Assembly (NCBI GenBank): GCA_030594665.1 | Contig: JAUVET010000051.1 | Location: 1 to 8,292 of the forward strand | DNA length: 8,292 bases | Reading direction: 5' to 3' | From: Methanosarcinaceae archaeon | GTDB lineage: Archaea; Halobacteriota; Methanosarcinia; Methanosarcinales; Methanosarcinaceae | Part shown: one piece after another, positions 1-6,953 of the stretch | Layout: each line of letters begins with the position of its first letter | Numbering within the stretch: the first letter of the stretch is position 1 | Program-made: the position numbers and the translations under genes | The notes under the pieces: generated by a model | The model's database searches: none | The model's input: only the letters and a program-made list of their open reading frames with translations | Told to the model about the DNA's origin: nothing

Positions 1-121
<121 letters not shown>

Positions 122-510
122 GATCAAGGCAATATTTGAAATGTGATAGATGAACATTGCCAGACCCCGCGCTACGCGCGTGTGGTAGCACCGTTTTGAT
201 CTTTAATTCGTTGAACTACCTGCGCCACAACACAGCGGCGCACTTGCTAAACGAATACAATTATCATATCCCGTAGCTCTGCTGTGGTTGGGTGCGCCGT
301 CGCAACGTTTTACCCAAGCAGTGAATGTTTCCATTAAAGGTATTGCGGTTTTGGTATTTTTTTCCTTGTAGTATATAATTTATAGAATTTTATAGTTCGA
401 GTTAAATCGACCGGAGGGAGATTTTTCTCGATCAAAGCATCAAAACACCTGCTTTTTTTTAGTTTTGAAAATCATCATCTTATAATATTGTCGAAATAGC
501 ATACGACATC
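122..510. other. Intergenic region with GC-rich inverted repeats and T-runs, no gene recognised
   Basis: No convincing coding frame was found. Visible structure includes a GGCAAT/ATTGCC repeat (128-133 with 156-161) and a tight CGCGC-TAC-GCGCG hairpin (168-180). An imperfect long inverted repeat pairs roughly 222-236 with 281-297; CACAGC/GCTGTG is its perfect core. A competing pairing is GGCGCAC 237-243 with GTGCGCC 292-298. T-runs lie at 357-363 and 453-460, and an extra TATA-like stretch lies at 372-379. The region may hold the gltD-like gene's 3' end and possibly a small structured RNA. I do not recognise a known RNA family. Confidence 0.4.
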
Positions 511-518
511 TTTATATA
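511..518 (+). promoter_or_regulatory. TATA box of the cdrS-ftsZ2 unit
   Basis: TTTATATA is a good archaeal TATA box. Initiation about 25-30 bp downstream would fall near 540-545, exactly at the first CAGAC box of the array described next. This gives an untranslated leader of about 120 nt before the ATG at 664. The start site is inferred from usual spacing. Confidence 0.5.
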
Positions 519-540
519 CAACTATGTACAAATAGTAAGT

Positions 541-635
541 CAGACACGCGTCATATTTTCAGCAGACAAATAGCAGACATAGGTCCGACCACCGTCTGAC
601 TTTTGTCAGACGCATGTCTGGCATCTGTCTGACGG
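541..635. promoter_or_regulatory. Array of seven CAGAC/GTCTG half-sites, candidate operator of cdrS-ftsZ2
   Basis: CAGAC occurs on the plus strand at 541-545, 563-567, 574-578 and 607-611. Its complement GTCTG occurs at 594-598, 616-620 and 627-631. Two sites form a perfect interrupted palindrome, CGTCTGAC-TTTT-GTCAGACG (593-612). Start-to-start spacings are 22, 11, 20, 13, 9 and 11 bp, so several equal one helical turn. Ribbon-helix-helix proteins bind short half-sites cooperatively as arrays of dimers, and the next gene encodes such a protein. Autoregulation by CdrS is therefore the natural reading, though it is an inference. As RNA, the 593-612 palindrome would also form an 8-bp hairpin in the leader. 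Confidence 0.6.
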
Positions 636-663
636 ATGAATAAACAAAAAGGACGAACTAAAA

Positions 664-840
664 ATGGAGCGTATAACGATCAGACTCCCGGAACAGCAAC
701 TACAAATGATCGACTATATGGTAAATCAAGGGGAATTTCCGTCTGTAAGCGAGGCAATCAGGACGGCTGTGCGTGATCTTGTAGATCAAAGAGGTGAAAA
801 ACTACTCCGTAGGTCGGAGATGTTAGCATCTCTTACATAA
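664..840 (+). CDS. cdrS: Ribbon-helix-helix transcription regulator, CdrS type
   Basis: This 58-residue protein has the CopG/Arc-type layout. A short N-terminal beta strand (MERITIRLPEQQ) pairs in the dimer and contacts DNA bases. Helix 1 follows (about residues 12-22), then the GEFPSVSEAIRTAVRDLV turn and helix 2 with the SEAIR signature, and a short basic tail. Size, the MERxTxRxP start and the position directly before an FtsZ2-type gene match haloarchaeal CdrS. There CdrS is co-transcribed with ftsZ2 and controls cell division genes. The gap to the preferred ftsZ2 start is 57 bp with no terminator, so one operon is likely. Only a weak GGA (651-653) lies 10 nt upstream of the ATG. Regulation through the upstream CAGAC/GTCTG array is inferred. 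Confidence 0.85.
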   Translation: MERITIRLPEQQLQMIDYMVNQGEFPSVSEAIRTAVRDLVDQRGEKLLRRSEMLASLT

Positions 841-897
841 AAGTTAGTTAAATCACATAGAACGACAAAAATGCAAAATCCAAGAGAGGGGATGAAT

Positions 898-2097
898 GTG
901 CAGTCTATAGTTCAAGAAGCATTAAAACACACAGAGAAAGAGAATGAGTATCGACAGACGATTGCAGCTGATGATGGACTTGAAGGTTTTGGTCTTCCAA
1001 GGATCACAATCGTTGGTTGTGGTGGTGCTGGCAACAACACCATAAACCGTCTATACACTATTGGTATTGATGGTGCAGATACTATCGCTATCAACACTGA
1101 CAAACAACATCTTGACCACATACGTGCCGACAAAAAAATACTTGTTGGCAAAACACTTACCCGTGGACTTGGTGCAGGCGGCTATCCTGAAATCGGTAAA
1201 AAGGCGGCTGAGCTTGCACGCGGTACACTTGAAGAGGTATTTAAGGACAGTGACCTCGTATTCGTAACAGCAGGCATGGGCGGTGGAACCGGAACAGGTG
1301 TAGCTCCTATAGTGGCAGAAGTTGCCAAAGAACAGGGCGCGATCGTAATTGGTATGGTCTCCAGTCCGTTCAAGGTTGAGAGAGCACGCACAGTCAAGGC
1401 AGAAGAAGGTCTGGAAGAATTCCGCCGCGCTGCTGATACTGTGATCGTCTTAGACAACAACAGGTTGCTGGATTACGTGCCAAATCTCCCGATCGAGCAG
1501 GCATTTTCAGTAATGGACCAGTTGATTGCCGAAACCGTGAAAGGAATAACCGAAACCATAACCATGCCATCTCTTATCAACCTTGATTATGCAGACATCA
1601 GGGCGATCATGGGATGTGGTGGCGTCGCAGTAATGCTAGTCGGTGATGCAAAGGGACAGGACAGGAGCACTGATGTTGTCCGTGCAGCATTGAACCATCC
1701 ATTGCTTGACGTGGATTACAGAGGCGCAACAGGCAGTCTTGTACACATCACAGGTGGACCTGACCTGAGCTTAAAAGAGGCGGAAGAAGTTGCACAATCT
1801 CTTACGTATGAACTTTCACCTGATGCAAATGTCATCTGGGGTTCACGCATAAGAGATGATTATGAAGGTAAGATCCGTGTCATGGCAATAATGACCGGTG
1901 TCCAGTCCGCACAAGTCCTTGGTCCGCAGTATGATGCAAATATAGTTGAAAGGGCAGCACCGCAAATGCAGAACACACACGGTCGCACGAATCGCAACAC
2001 GAACGTGTCCCGTAGCACGAACATGTCCCGTGGTACAATACTTGAACCGGTCGGTGGAAGAAACACCATTGTCCCGCTCATTGACATTATTCAGTAA
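898..2097 (+). CDS. ftsZ2: Cell division tubulin FtsZ (archaeal FtsZ2 group)
   Basis: This GTPase polymerises at mid-cell into the division ring. With the GTG start it has 399 residues. Visible motifs are the nucleotide-binding GCGGAGNN (about 40-47), the tubulin signature [10 protein letters not shown] (125-134) and the T7 synergy loop NLDYAD (228-233) that completes the partner's GTPase site. A variable linker (about 346-390) and a short conserved-type C-terminal peptide ending IDIIQ follow; such peptides recruit partners like SepF. The sequence runs close to haloarchaeal FtsZ2, for example [14 protein letters not shown] and [16 protein letters not shown] chose GTG 898 because GAGGGG (886-891) sits 6 nt before it, and the resulting start (M)QSIVQEAL resembles FtsZ2 homologues beginning MQDIV. 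ATG 871 has no Shine-Dalgarno, and ATG 892 touches the Shine-Dalgarno. The longer form would be 408 aa. Confidence 0.97.
   Translation: MQSIVQEALKHTEKENEYRQTIAADDGLEGFGLPRITIVGCGGAGNNTINRLYTIGIDGADTIAINTDKQHLDHIRADKKILVGKTLTRGLGAGGYPEIGKKAAELARGTLEEVFKDSDLVFVTAGMGGGTGTGVAPIVAEVAKEQGAIVIGMVSSPFKVERARTVKAEEGLEEFRRAADTVIVLDNNRLLDYVPNLPIEQAFSVMDQLIAETVKGITETITMPSLINLDYADIRAIMGCGGVAVMLVGDAKGQDRSTDVVRAALNHPLLDVDYRGATGSLVHITGGPDLSLKEAEEVAQSLTYELSPDANVIWGSRIRDDYEGKIRVMAIMTGVQSAQVLGPQYDANIVERAAPQMQNTHGRTNRNTNVSRSTNMSRGTILEPVGGRNTIVPLIDIIQ
1993..2028 (+). repeat. 18-bp tandem duplication in the FtsZ2 C-terminal linker
   Basis: Two 18-bp units (1993-2010 and 2011-2028) agree at 15 of 18 positions. In frame they encode RNTNVS and RSTNMS, and a diverging third RGTI follows. 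They make an Arg/Asn/Ser/Thr-rich, positively charged, disordered spacer between the GTPase core and the C-terminal peptide. Confidence 0.75.
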
Positions 2098-2120
2098 TCG
2101 GGATCAAATATCGTACCACC

Positions 2121-2186
2121 AGGTCAAATCCGGTTTCAGGTTTAACTATCCGGGATCGGACCTGACCTTTTCTTTTTTTTATTTTT
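2121..2186 (+). terminator. Terminator after ftsZ2
   Basis: AGGTCA (2121-2126) can pair with TGACCT (2163-2168), with a weaker inner pairing TCCGG/CCGG. A long T-rich tract (2168-2186, including eight Ts in a row at 2173-2180) follows at once. T-tracts are the main archaeal termination signal. It lies 24 bp after the ftsZ2 stop codon. Confidence 0.6.
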
Positions 2187-2210
2187 CAATAATTATGAAC
2201 CGAACCGGTA

Positions 2211-2219
2211 TTTTATAAA
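2211..2219 (+). promoter_or_regulatory. TATA box of the DHPS-like gene
   Basis: TTTTATAAA lies about 35-43 bp before the ATG at 2254. Initiation would fall near 2241-2245, giving a leader of only about 10 nt. No Shine-Dalgarno is present before the ATG, which agrees with a nearly leaderless mRNA. Confidence 0.55.
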
Positions 2220-2253
2220 CATTTATTTTTATTATTAGATCTAATCCAGAGCC

Positions 2254-3840
2254 ATGAATATTCTAGTTGCTACCGGACATCTCGCAGAACAGACGGTTCG
2301 GCTTGCTGTACGATCAAAAGCAGATGTTTTAGTTATAGACACTGATGTTGCCGCTTTTATCACTCCCCGTAAATTGCTGACTGCGATCCAAACACAGCAA
2401 GCACAACAAGCATCCGGCAATTTGCCTGGGAATTACGATCTGATCTTTGTTCCGGGACTCGTATCCGGGAACTTTTCCAATGTCGCAGAAGAACTCGGCT
2501 GTGAAATATATCTTGGCCCCAAGCATGCTTATGATCTGGAATATGTTGTACCGTTCGCAGGTAAGGTAGACTTTTCAACAACCATTCCTGCGTGTGAACT
2601 GCTTACCAATGTAAAGCGGGACATGGCACTTGATACTGTGAAAATGATCGAGACCAATGCCAATGCGCTCATGCACATCGGCCCTATGAAACTGGGCGGT
2701 GGCGCGCGCATGAAAGTAATGGCAGAAGTTGTGGATGCCACAGGTCTTGATACACAGGCACTATCCGGCATGATAACCTCGTTCATCAAAAAAGGCGCAG
2801 ACATCATCGACCTTGGCGCATCACTAAGTGCAACGCCGGATGATGTGGAACGCGCAATAAAGACCGCGCGCAAGGTCACATCGATTTCACCAATTCCATC
2901 AATTCCACCAAATCCATCAAATCCAACAAATCCAACAATTCCAACAATTCCGATCAGTATTGATACACTTGAACCCGAACTGTTAAAGAGGGCGCTTGAC
3001 ACTGGCGTAGATATTGTTTTAAGTTTAAACAGCAGTAATATTGACAAAATCGGGTGCGATGTTGCAGATTCAGGAGCTGCTGCGGTTGTAATTCCCGACA
3101 CAGGTGCAGGTATTGGAAGTCTGGTTGAAAATATCAAGGCCGCGCAGGAAGCAGGAATTAAACGCATCATTGCAGATCCTGTCCTTGATCCGATCGGACA
3201 TGGAATTGCAGGGTCGATCGTGCGTTATTATGAGTTCAACCGGCAATTTCCCGACATACCGCTTTTTTTTGGTGTCGGCAATGTGACGGAACTCATTGAT
3301 GCGGAATCTACAGGTGTCAATGCCGCTTTTTGTGGGATTGCGGCTGATGTGAGTGCAAGTATCCTATTCACCCCCGAATTTAGCAATAAGACTCAGGGGT
3401 CAATATATGAGCTAAAGACCGCATCGGAAATGATGGTTCTATCAAAAGAAAGGGACAGTTCGCCAATAGACCTCGGTATCGATCTTTTGGTAATGAAAGA
3501 AAAACGGCGGCGTGAAGATGCAATTGTTCCTTCCGGTACAATTGATGCAAAAGGGAAAGGGGCAAGGACAAAAGGGGCAAGTTCATGGCGCATGGACCCT
3601 GCCGGATGTGTCAGGATCGAAATTTCGCCTGATCTTAGCAGTGGTGCAGGCGGCATGATATTGGCAAGACACAGGGATGCATGTATTGTCGGGGAAAAGG
3701 CAAGTGAGGTGTTGGGTACACTTATTAATATGGGACTTGTGTCTACATTGGAACATGCGGGATATCTGGGGCGCGAACTGAAAAAAGCGGAGTTAGCATT
3801 GCAGTTTAACAGGAGTTATGCACAGGATGATGATTTTTAG
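2254..3840 (+). CDS. Dihydropteroate synthase-like protein (archaeal, TIGR00284/DUF6513 type)
   Basis: This 528-aa protein has three parts. Residues 1-140 are an N-terminal domain ([15 protein letters not shown] start, FVPGLVSG at 66-73) of the DUF6513 kind. Residues about 141-420 form a pterin-binding TIM barrel, recognisable by [43 protein letters not shown] and [12 protein letters not shown]. Residues about 446-518 form a C-terminal domain ending [21 protein letters not shown], resembling DUF4346. The classical bacterial DHPS opening (NVTPDSF) and DVGGESTRPG loop are missing, so ordinary folate synthesis is unlikely. Homologues are widespread in methanopterin-using organisms, and a role in tetrahydromethanopterin metabolism is plausible but unproven. 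Three low-complexity insertions interrupt it: Gln-rich at 46-53, a Pro tripeptide repeat at 210-233, and Lys/Gly-rich at about 433-444. Confidence 0.88.
   Translation: MNILVATGHLAEQTVRLAVRSKADVLVIDTDVAAFITPRKLLTAIQTQQAQQASGNLPGNYDLIFVPGLVSGNFSNVAEELGCEIYLGPKHAYDLEYVVPFAGKVDFSTTIPACELLTNVKRDMALDTVKMIETNANALMHIGPMKLGGGARMKVMAEVVDATGLDTQALSGMITSFIKKGADIIDLGASLSATPDDVERAIKTARKVTSISPIPSIPPNPSNPTNPTIPTIPISIDTLEPELLKRALDTGVDIVLSLNSSNIDKIGCDVADSGAAAVVIPDTGAGIGSLVENIKAAQEAGIKRIIADPVLDPIGHGIAGSIVRYYEFNRQFPDIPLFFGVGNVTELIDAESTGVNAAFCGIAADVSASILFTPEFSNKTQGSIYELKTASEMMVLSKERDSSPIDLGIDLLVMKEKRRREDAIVPSGTIDAKGKGARTKGASSWRMDPAGCVRIEISPDLSSGAGGMILARHRDACIVGEKASEVLGTLINMGLVSTLEHAGYLGRELKKAELALQFNRSYAQDDDF
2881..2952 (+). 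repeat. In-frame 9-bp minisatellite in the DHPS-like gene
   Basis: Eight consecutive 9-bp units follow the pattern (T/C/A)CAA(T/A)TCC(A/G); the first unit (2881-2889) is degenerate. Each unit is exactly three codons, so the protein carries [24 protein letters not shown] at residues 210-233. The stretch lies between the helix ending KTARKVT and the barrel strand ISIDT, so it should be a surface loop. Units are imperfect, so it is not a fresh expansion. Confidence 0.9.
3556..3581 (+). repeat. 15-bp-period direct repeat in the DHPS-like gene
   Basis: AAAGGGGCAAG occurs at 3556-3566 and again at 3571-3581, separated by GACA. The 15-bp period keeps the frame and encodes a Lys/Gly/Ala-rich linker ([11 protein letters not shown]) between the barrel and the C-terminal domain. 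Confidence 0.7.
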
Positions 3841-3854
3841 GAAGGGATATATTC

Positions 3855-4313
3855 ATGGAACTTGAACACGAAGATAAGGCAGCGATCATTGAGATCGTTG
3901 CAGCACGACACTTTTCAAGCCAGAACTGGAACTGGATCAGTTTAAACAACGACGCTGGTAAGATACGCAGGGCATTTGAGCAATTGGATGAACAGTATGA
4001 TGATTATCCTTATATGAGTCGGGATTGGTATGTTGAGAACTCGGCGACGAAAAGGGTGCATATGTGTGAGAAATGGGATGAATTAAAAGAGCTCATAGAA
4101 TTTCTGGATGCGTATGCGCAGTACTTTGATTTTATAGTAAAAGGAAGCGACAGGAAGTCATTTTGTATTGTAAGTGATGGCAAGGAACTTACTGACGAAC
4201 AGAAAAATGCTATCCGCCATGCCAGGGGATTACGATGTAATACTTTTGTATTTACTGCGTCGGTACCGGATGATATCAGCTTCGAATTGTCACAGGTTGG
4301 AGGTGGTATGTGA
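3855..4313 (+). CDS. Conserved-looking hypothetical protein, soluble, 152 aa
   Basis: I do not recognise this family. The ATG follows the DHPS-like stop codon by 14 bp, with a purine-rich GAAGGGA (3841-3847) about 7 nt before it, so it is probably translated from the same mRNA. The protein is acidic and hydrophilic with no membrane segment or signal peptide. The N-terminal part has closely spaced aromatic residues (NWNWISL, 24-30; DDYPYMSRDWY, 49-59). A helix-rich middle (about 72-92) precedes a mixed region with strands FDFIVKG and SFCIVSDG, a helix ELTDEQKNAIRHARG (111-125) and a final strand CNTFVFTASV. The alternating strand-helix-strand C-terminal half suggests a small alpha/beta domain. 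The operon position hints at a role linked to the DHPS-like protein, but no function is claimed. Confidence 0.75.
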   Translation: MELEHEDKAAIIEIVAARHFSSQNWNWISLNNDAGKIRRAFEQLDEQYDDYPYMSRDWYVENSATKRVHMCEKWDELKELIEFLDAYAQYFDFIVKGSDRKSFCIVSDGKELTDEQKNAIRHARGLRCNTFVFTASVPDDISFELSQVGGGM

Positions 4314-4335
4314 CAGTATGAAATTTTGTTCAATC

Positions 4336-4358
4336 GATACATTCATATTGAGTGTATC
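4336..4358 (+). terminator. Strong hairpin after the DHPS-like/hypothetical operon
   Basis: GATACATTCA and TGAGTGTATC pair over 10 bp (one G-T wobble) around a TAT loop, 22 nt after the stop codon of the 152-aa protein. No T-tract follows, so it may be a transcript-end stabiliser rather than a terminator. Confidence 0.45.
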
Positions 4359-4474
4359 CCATTTCAACCTGCTTCATAAAAAGGAGTAATTAAGGTGCAT
4401 TATAATTTATTATTATAAAATGTATTCATACAGGGCACAATTCCAAAATCCAGTGATTTCAACAATTATATTAG

Positions 4475-4581
4475 ACGCAGATACACTCACCTCCTACGGA
4501 GTTGAGTGCCTGCTACGCCTAAGGGCGTGCAGGTAACGCAGATGCAACCTTAAATCTGCGTGAATCAGCGTTAATCTGCAT
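4475..4581 (+). other. Structured intergenic element: hairpins plus three 10-bp repeats
   Basis: Hairpin A is CACTCA..CTCC-TAC-GGAG..TGAGTG (4484-4508; one mismatch, 3-nt loop). Hairpin B is CCTGC..ACGCC-TAAG-GGCGT..GCAGG (4509-4533; one bulged T). ACGCAGAT occurs at 4475-4482 and 4536-4543, and its complement ATCTGCGT at 4554-4561. The complement can therefore close either a multibranch structure around A and B or a small local hairpin. The units TAAATCTGCG, TGAATCAGCG and TTAATCTGCA (4551-4580) are tandem 10-bp repeats. I recall similar ATCTGCGT repeats between genes in other prokaryotes, so a dispersed repeat is possible. No known RNA family is recognised. The rest of 4314-4699 shows no gene. 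Confidence 0.55.
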
Positions 4582-4623
4582 CTTAAAAATAACTGGTAAA
4601 TGGGATAGTGCCTCATACAGTCG

Positions 4624-4692
4624 ATATAAATTATTATAGGTTGCGTATTATAATACCAAACATTCTAAAACACATTTAAAAATTGACAGGAG
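4624..4692 (+). promoter_or_regulatory. Promoter and ribosome binding site of hppA
   Basis: ATATAAAT (4624-4631) is a reasonable TATA box; a second AT-rich stretch (TATTATAAT, 4646-4654) is an alternative. AGGAG at 4688-4692 is a clear Shine-Dalgarno, 7 nt before the ATG at 4700, and fixes that start. Confidence 0.55.
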
Positions 4693-4699
4693 TTTTAAT

Positions 4700-6724
4700 A
4701 TGGATAATTTTGAGAACTTGATATATCTTGCTCCCATTGCGGGTCTGGTAAGTCTGGTATTCTCTGCATTTTTCGCACGCAGTGTCCTGAAAGAGGATAC
4801 CGGCAATAAAGAGATGCAGTATATATCAGCCGCGATCCAGGAAGGGGCGATGGCATATTTGAATCGTCAGTATAAAACGATCGCAGTGGTTGCAGTCATT
4901 CTTGCAGCGTTGATATTTGTATTGCTGCCTGACGGCACAAAGGTCGCAATCGGATTTATTGTAGGTGCGGTGAGTTCTGCAGTTGCCGGATATGTTGGAA
5001 TGAGTGTATCAGTCAGGGCAAATGTCAGGACAACACAGGCTGCTACAAAGGGATTGCAAAAAGCAATGTCCGTAGCTTTCAGGGGCGGTGCGGTCACAGG
5101 CCTTGCAGTTGTCGGTCTTGCTCTTCTGGGCACAAGCGGCTTTTACATTCTTTATGGTGATGTAGACCTTGTTATCGGATTTGGTTTCGGTGCAAGTCTC
5201 ATCAGTCTGTTCGCAAGGGTTGGCGGCGGAATATTTACGAAAGCAGCCGATGTCGGTGCGGATCTTGTTGGTAAGATCGAAGCAGGGATACCTGAAGATG
5301 ACCCACGAAATGCAGGTGTCATTGCCGATAACGTTGGTGACAATGTAGGAGACTGTGCCGGAATGGGTGCAGACCTGTTCGAGACCTATGTGGTAACACT
5401 CTTAGCATCAATGTTGCTTGGTTCAATGTTACTTGATGTATATCCAAATGCTGTCCTGTACCCAATGATGCTTGGGGCAGTCGCAATATTCACATCCATC
5501 ATATCGATCTTCTTTGTAAAGGTCGGCAGTGATGGCAAGATCATGAAAGCGCTTTATAAAGGCGTAGCAGTATCAGCAATTCTTTGTGTTATTGCATTTT
5601 ATTTCATCACAGATATATTAATGGGCGACATCAGGTTGTATTATGCATCACTTGTCGGTGTCGGAATAATGGTCCTGATGGTCGTTTTCACGGAATATTA
5701 CACATCCACAAGTTACCGTCCTGTTAAGGAGATTGCAAAATCATCTGAAACAGGTGCAGGAACTAACGTAATTTCCGGACTTGCGATCGGGTTTGAAAGT
5801 ACGGCACTTCCGACTCTGGTTATTATTGCCGGTATATTGGCATCATACTTCATTGTTGGTGGTGGAACGGATCCTGCAATTGGCATCTACGGTATTGCGA
5901 TCGCAGCAGCGGCAATGCTTTCAACAACAGGTATGATCGTGGCACTTGATTCATATGGTCCTATCACGGACAATGCAGGCGGTATTGCCGAGATGGCACA
6001 TCTGCCGGAAAGTGTACGAAAGATCACGGATCAATTGGATGCAGTCGGCAACACCACAAAGGCTGTTACAAAAGGATATGCGATAGGTTCGGCAGCACTC
6101 GGTGCACTGGCACTTTTCGCAGATTATAGGCACAAGGTTGGTCTTGAGGCAGGTTCATTGGGTCTTGACAACCCTGTGGTTCTTGTGGGCCTGTTCCTTG
6201 GTGGTCTTCTTCCATTCCTGTTCAGTGCAGTTACAATGCGTGCAGTCGGTATTGCAGCGTTTGAAGTTGTTACTGAAGTACGTCGCCAGTTCAAGGAAAT
6301 TCCGGGGATCATGGAAGGCACTACCAGACCTGAGTATGGTAAGTGTGTTGACATCGTGACAAAGTCAGCTATCAACTCAATGGCTATTCCTGGATTCCTT
6401 GCGATCGGAACGCCGCTCATCGTTGGTATAGTACTTGGTCCGGAAGCACTTGGTGGCCTTTTGATAGGTATCATTGTTGTAGGTCTCTTACTTGCACTTA
6501 CAATGGACAATGGTGGCGGTGCATGGGATAATGCAAAGAAGCTCATCGAAGACGGCGCACACGGGGGCAAGGGTTCGGATGCCCACAAAGCAGCAATTGT
6601 CGGAGATACGGTTGGTGACCCATTCAAGGACACATCAGGTCCTGCACTCAATGCTTTGATAAAAGTTGTGAACATGATCGCGATCCTGTTCTCGTCGCTC
6701 TTTATCGGTGCAGGTATATTCTAA
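4700..6724 (+). CDS. hppA: Membrane-bound H+-translocating pyrophosphatase, K+-independent type
   Basis: This integral membrane enzyme hydrolyses pyrophosphate and pumps ions across the cytoplasmic membrane; it functions as a dimer. At 674 aa it has full family length, with about 16 hydrophobic segments. Substrate and Mg2+ ligands appear in [11 protein letters not shown] (184-194), [19 protein letters not shown] (210-228), [10 protein letters not shown] (424-433), [17 protein letters not shown] (603-619) and [17 protein letters not shown] (635-651). The motif [15 protein letters not shown] (450-464) has Lys and Thr where K+-dependent enzymes have Ala and Gly/Ala (GNTTAAIGKG). This marks the K+-independent, proton-pumping subfamily. 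The gene is monocistronic: own promoter, strong Shine-Dalgarno and hairpin terminator. In an energy-limited archaeon it would recover energy from biosynthetic pyrophosphate. Confidence 0.97.
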   Translation: MDNFENLIYLAPIAGLVSLVFSAFFARSVLKEDTGNKEMQYISAAIQEGAMAYLNRQYKTIAVVAVILAALIFVLLPDGTKVAIGFIVGAVSSAVAGYVGMSVSVRANVRTTQAATKGLQKAMSVAFRGGAVTGLAVVGLALLGTSGFYILYGDVDLVIGFGFGASLISLFARVGGGIFTKAADVGADLVGKIEAGIPEDDPRNAGVIADNVGDNVGDCAGMGADLFETYVVTLLASMLLGSMLLDVYPNAVLYPMMLGAVAIFTSIISIFFVKVGSDGKIMKALYKGVAVSAILCVIAFYFITDILMGDIRLYYASLVGVGIMVLMVVFTEYYTSTSYRPVKEIAKSSETGAGTNVISGLAIGFESTALPTLVIIAGILASYFIVGGGTDPAIGIYGIAIAAAAMLSTTGMIVALDSYGPITDNAGGIAEMAHLPESVRKITDQLDAVGNTTKAVTKGYAIGSAALGALALFADYRHKVGLEAGSLGLDNPVVLVGLFLGGLLPFLFSAVTMRAVGIAAFEVVTEVRRQFKEIPGIMEGTTRPEYGKCVDIVTKSAINSMAIPGFLAIGTPLIVGIVLGPEALGGLLIGIIVVGLLLALTMDNGGGAWDNAKKLIEDGAHGGKGSDAHKAAIVGDTVGDPFKDTSGPALNALIKVVNMIAILFSSLFIGAGIF

Positions 6725-6729
6725 GTGAA

Positions 6730-6759
6730 TTTAAGTTTAAGTTTAAGATTAAGTTTAGG
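6730..6759 (+). repeat. Five 6-bp TTTAAG repeats after hppA
   Basis: TTTAAG, TTTAAG, TTTAAG, ATTAAG and TTTAGG lie head to tail, starting 5 bp after the hppA stop codon and ending 5 bp before the terminator stem. It is a simple-sequence tract; no function is apparent. Confidence 0.8.
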
Positions 6760-6764
6760 TATTT

Positions 6765-6807
6765 GGCAGTCCGGCTTGTGTCGGACTTGCCTGCTTTTTT
6801 CTTTTTT
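6765..6807 (+). terminator. Terminator of hppA
   Basis: GGCA-GTCCG (6765-6773) pairs with CGGAC-T-TGCC (6782-6791; one bulged T) around an 8-nt loop. TGC and two T-runs (6795-6800 and 6802-6807) follow. This is a textbook stem plus T-tract. The rest of the gap, 6808-6953, shows no feature I can support. Confidence 0.8.
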
Positions 6808-6953
6808 GTTATCTGGAAGCGGGTATCTGATAATTGGAGTTCGTCCAGAAGAATATAAAGATGAAGTATGTTCGGATATAACACTGAATAGGCGGGATAT
6901 GCGAAGTAAGTTCAGACATGCAACGTTAAGTGAAATGCTCGCTCGTCGCTTTT

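Noticed and set aside
541..631. CRISPR-like array from the regularly spaced CAGAC motifs
   Set aside because: The repeats are only 5-8 bp with mixed orientation and 9-22 bp spacing. There are no long identical repeats or spacers.
1946..2218. Overlapping +2 frame across the ftsZ2 end and terminator
   Set aside because: It translates the FtsZ2 tail repeats out of frame and runs through the T-tract.
2529..3170. Long antisense frame of 213 codons within the DHPS-like gene
   Set aside because: It is a mirror of the coding strand's codon bias, has no promoter or ribosome site, and its product is low-complexity.
4395..4418. Seven-codon leader peptide GTG..TAA after an AAGGAG
   Set aside because: The Shine-Dalgarno fits, but the peptide is tiny and Leu codons are just AT-rich repeats; a chance hit cannot be excluded.
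6124..6675. Antisense frame of 183 codons within hppA
   Set aside because: Same reason: the sense frame encodes an unmistakable conserved enzyme over its full length.
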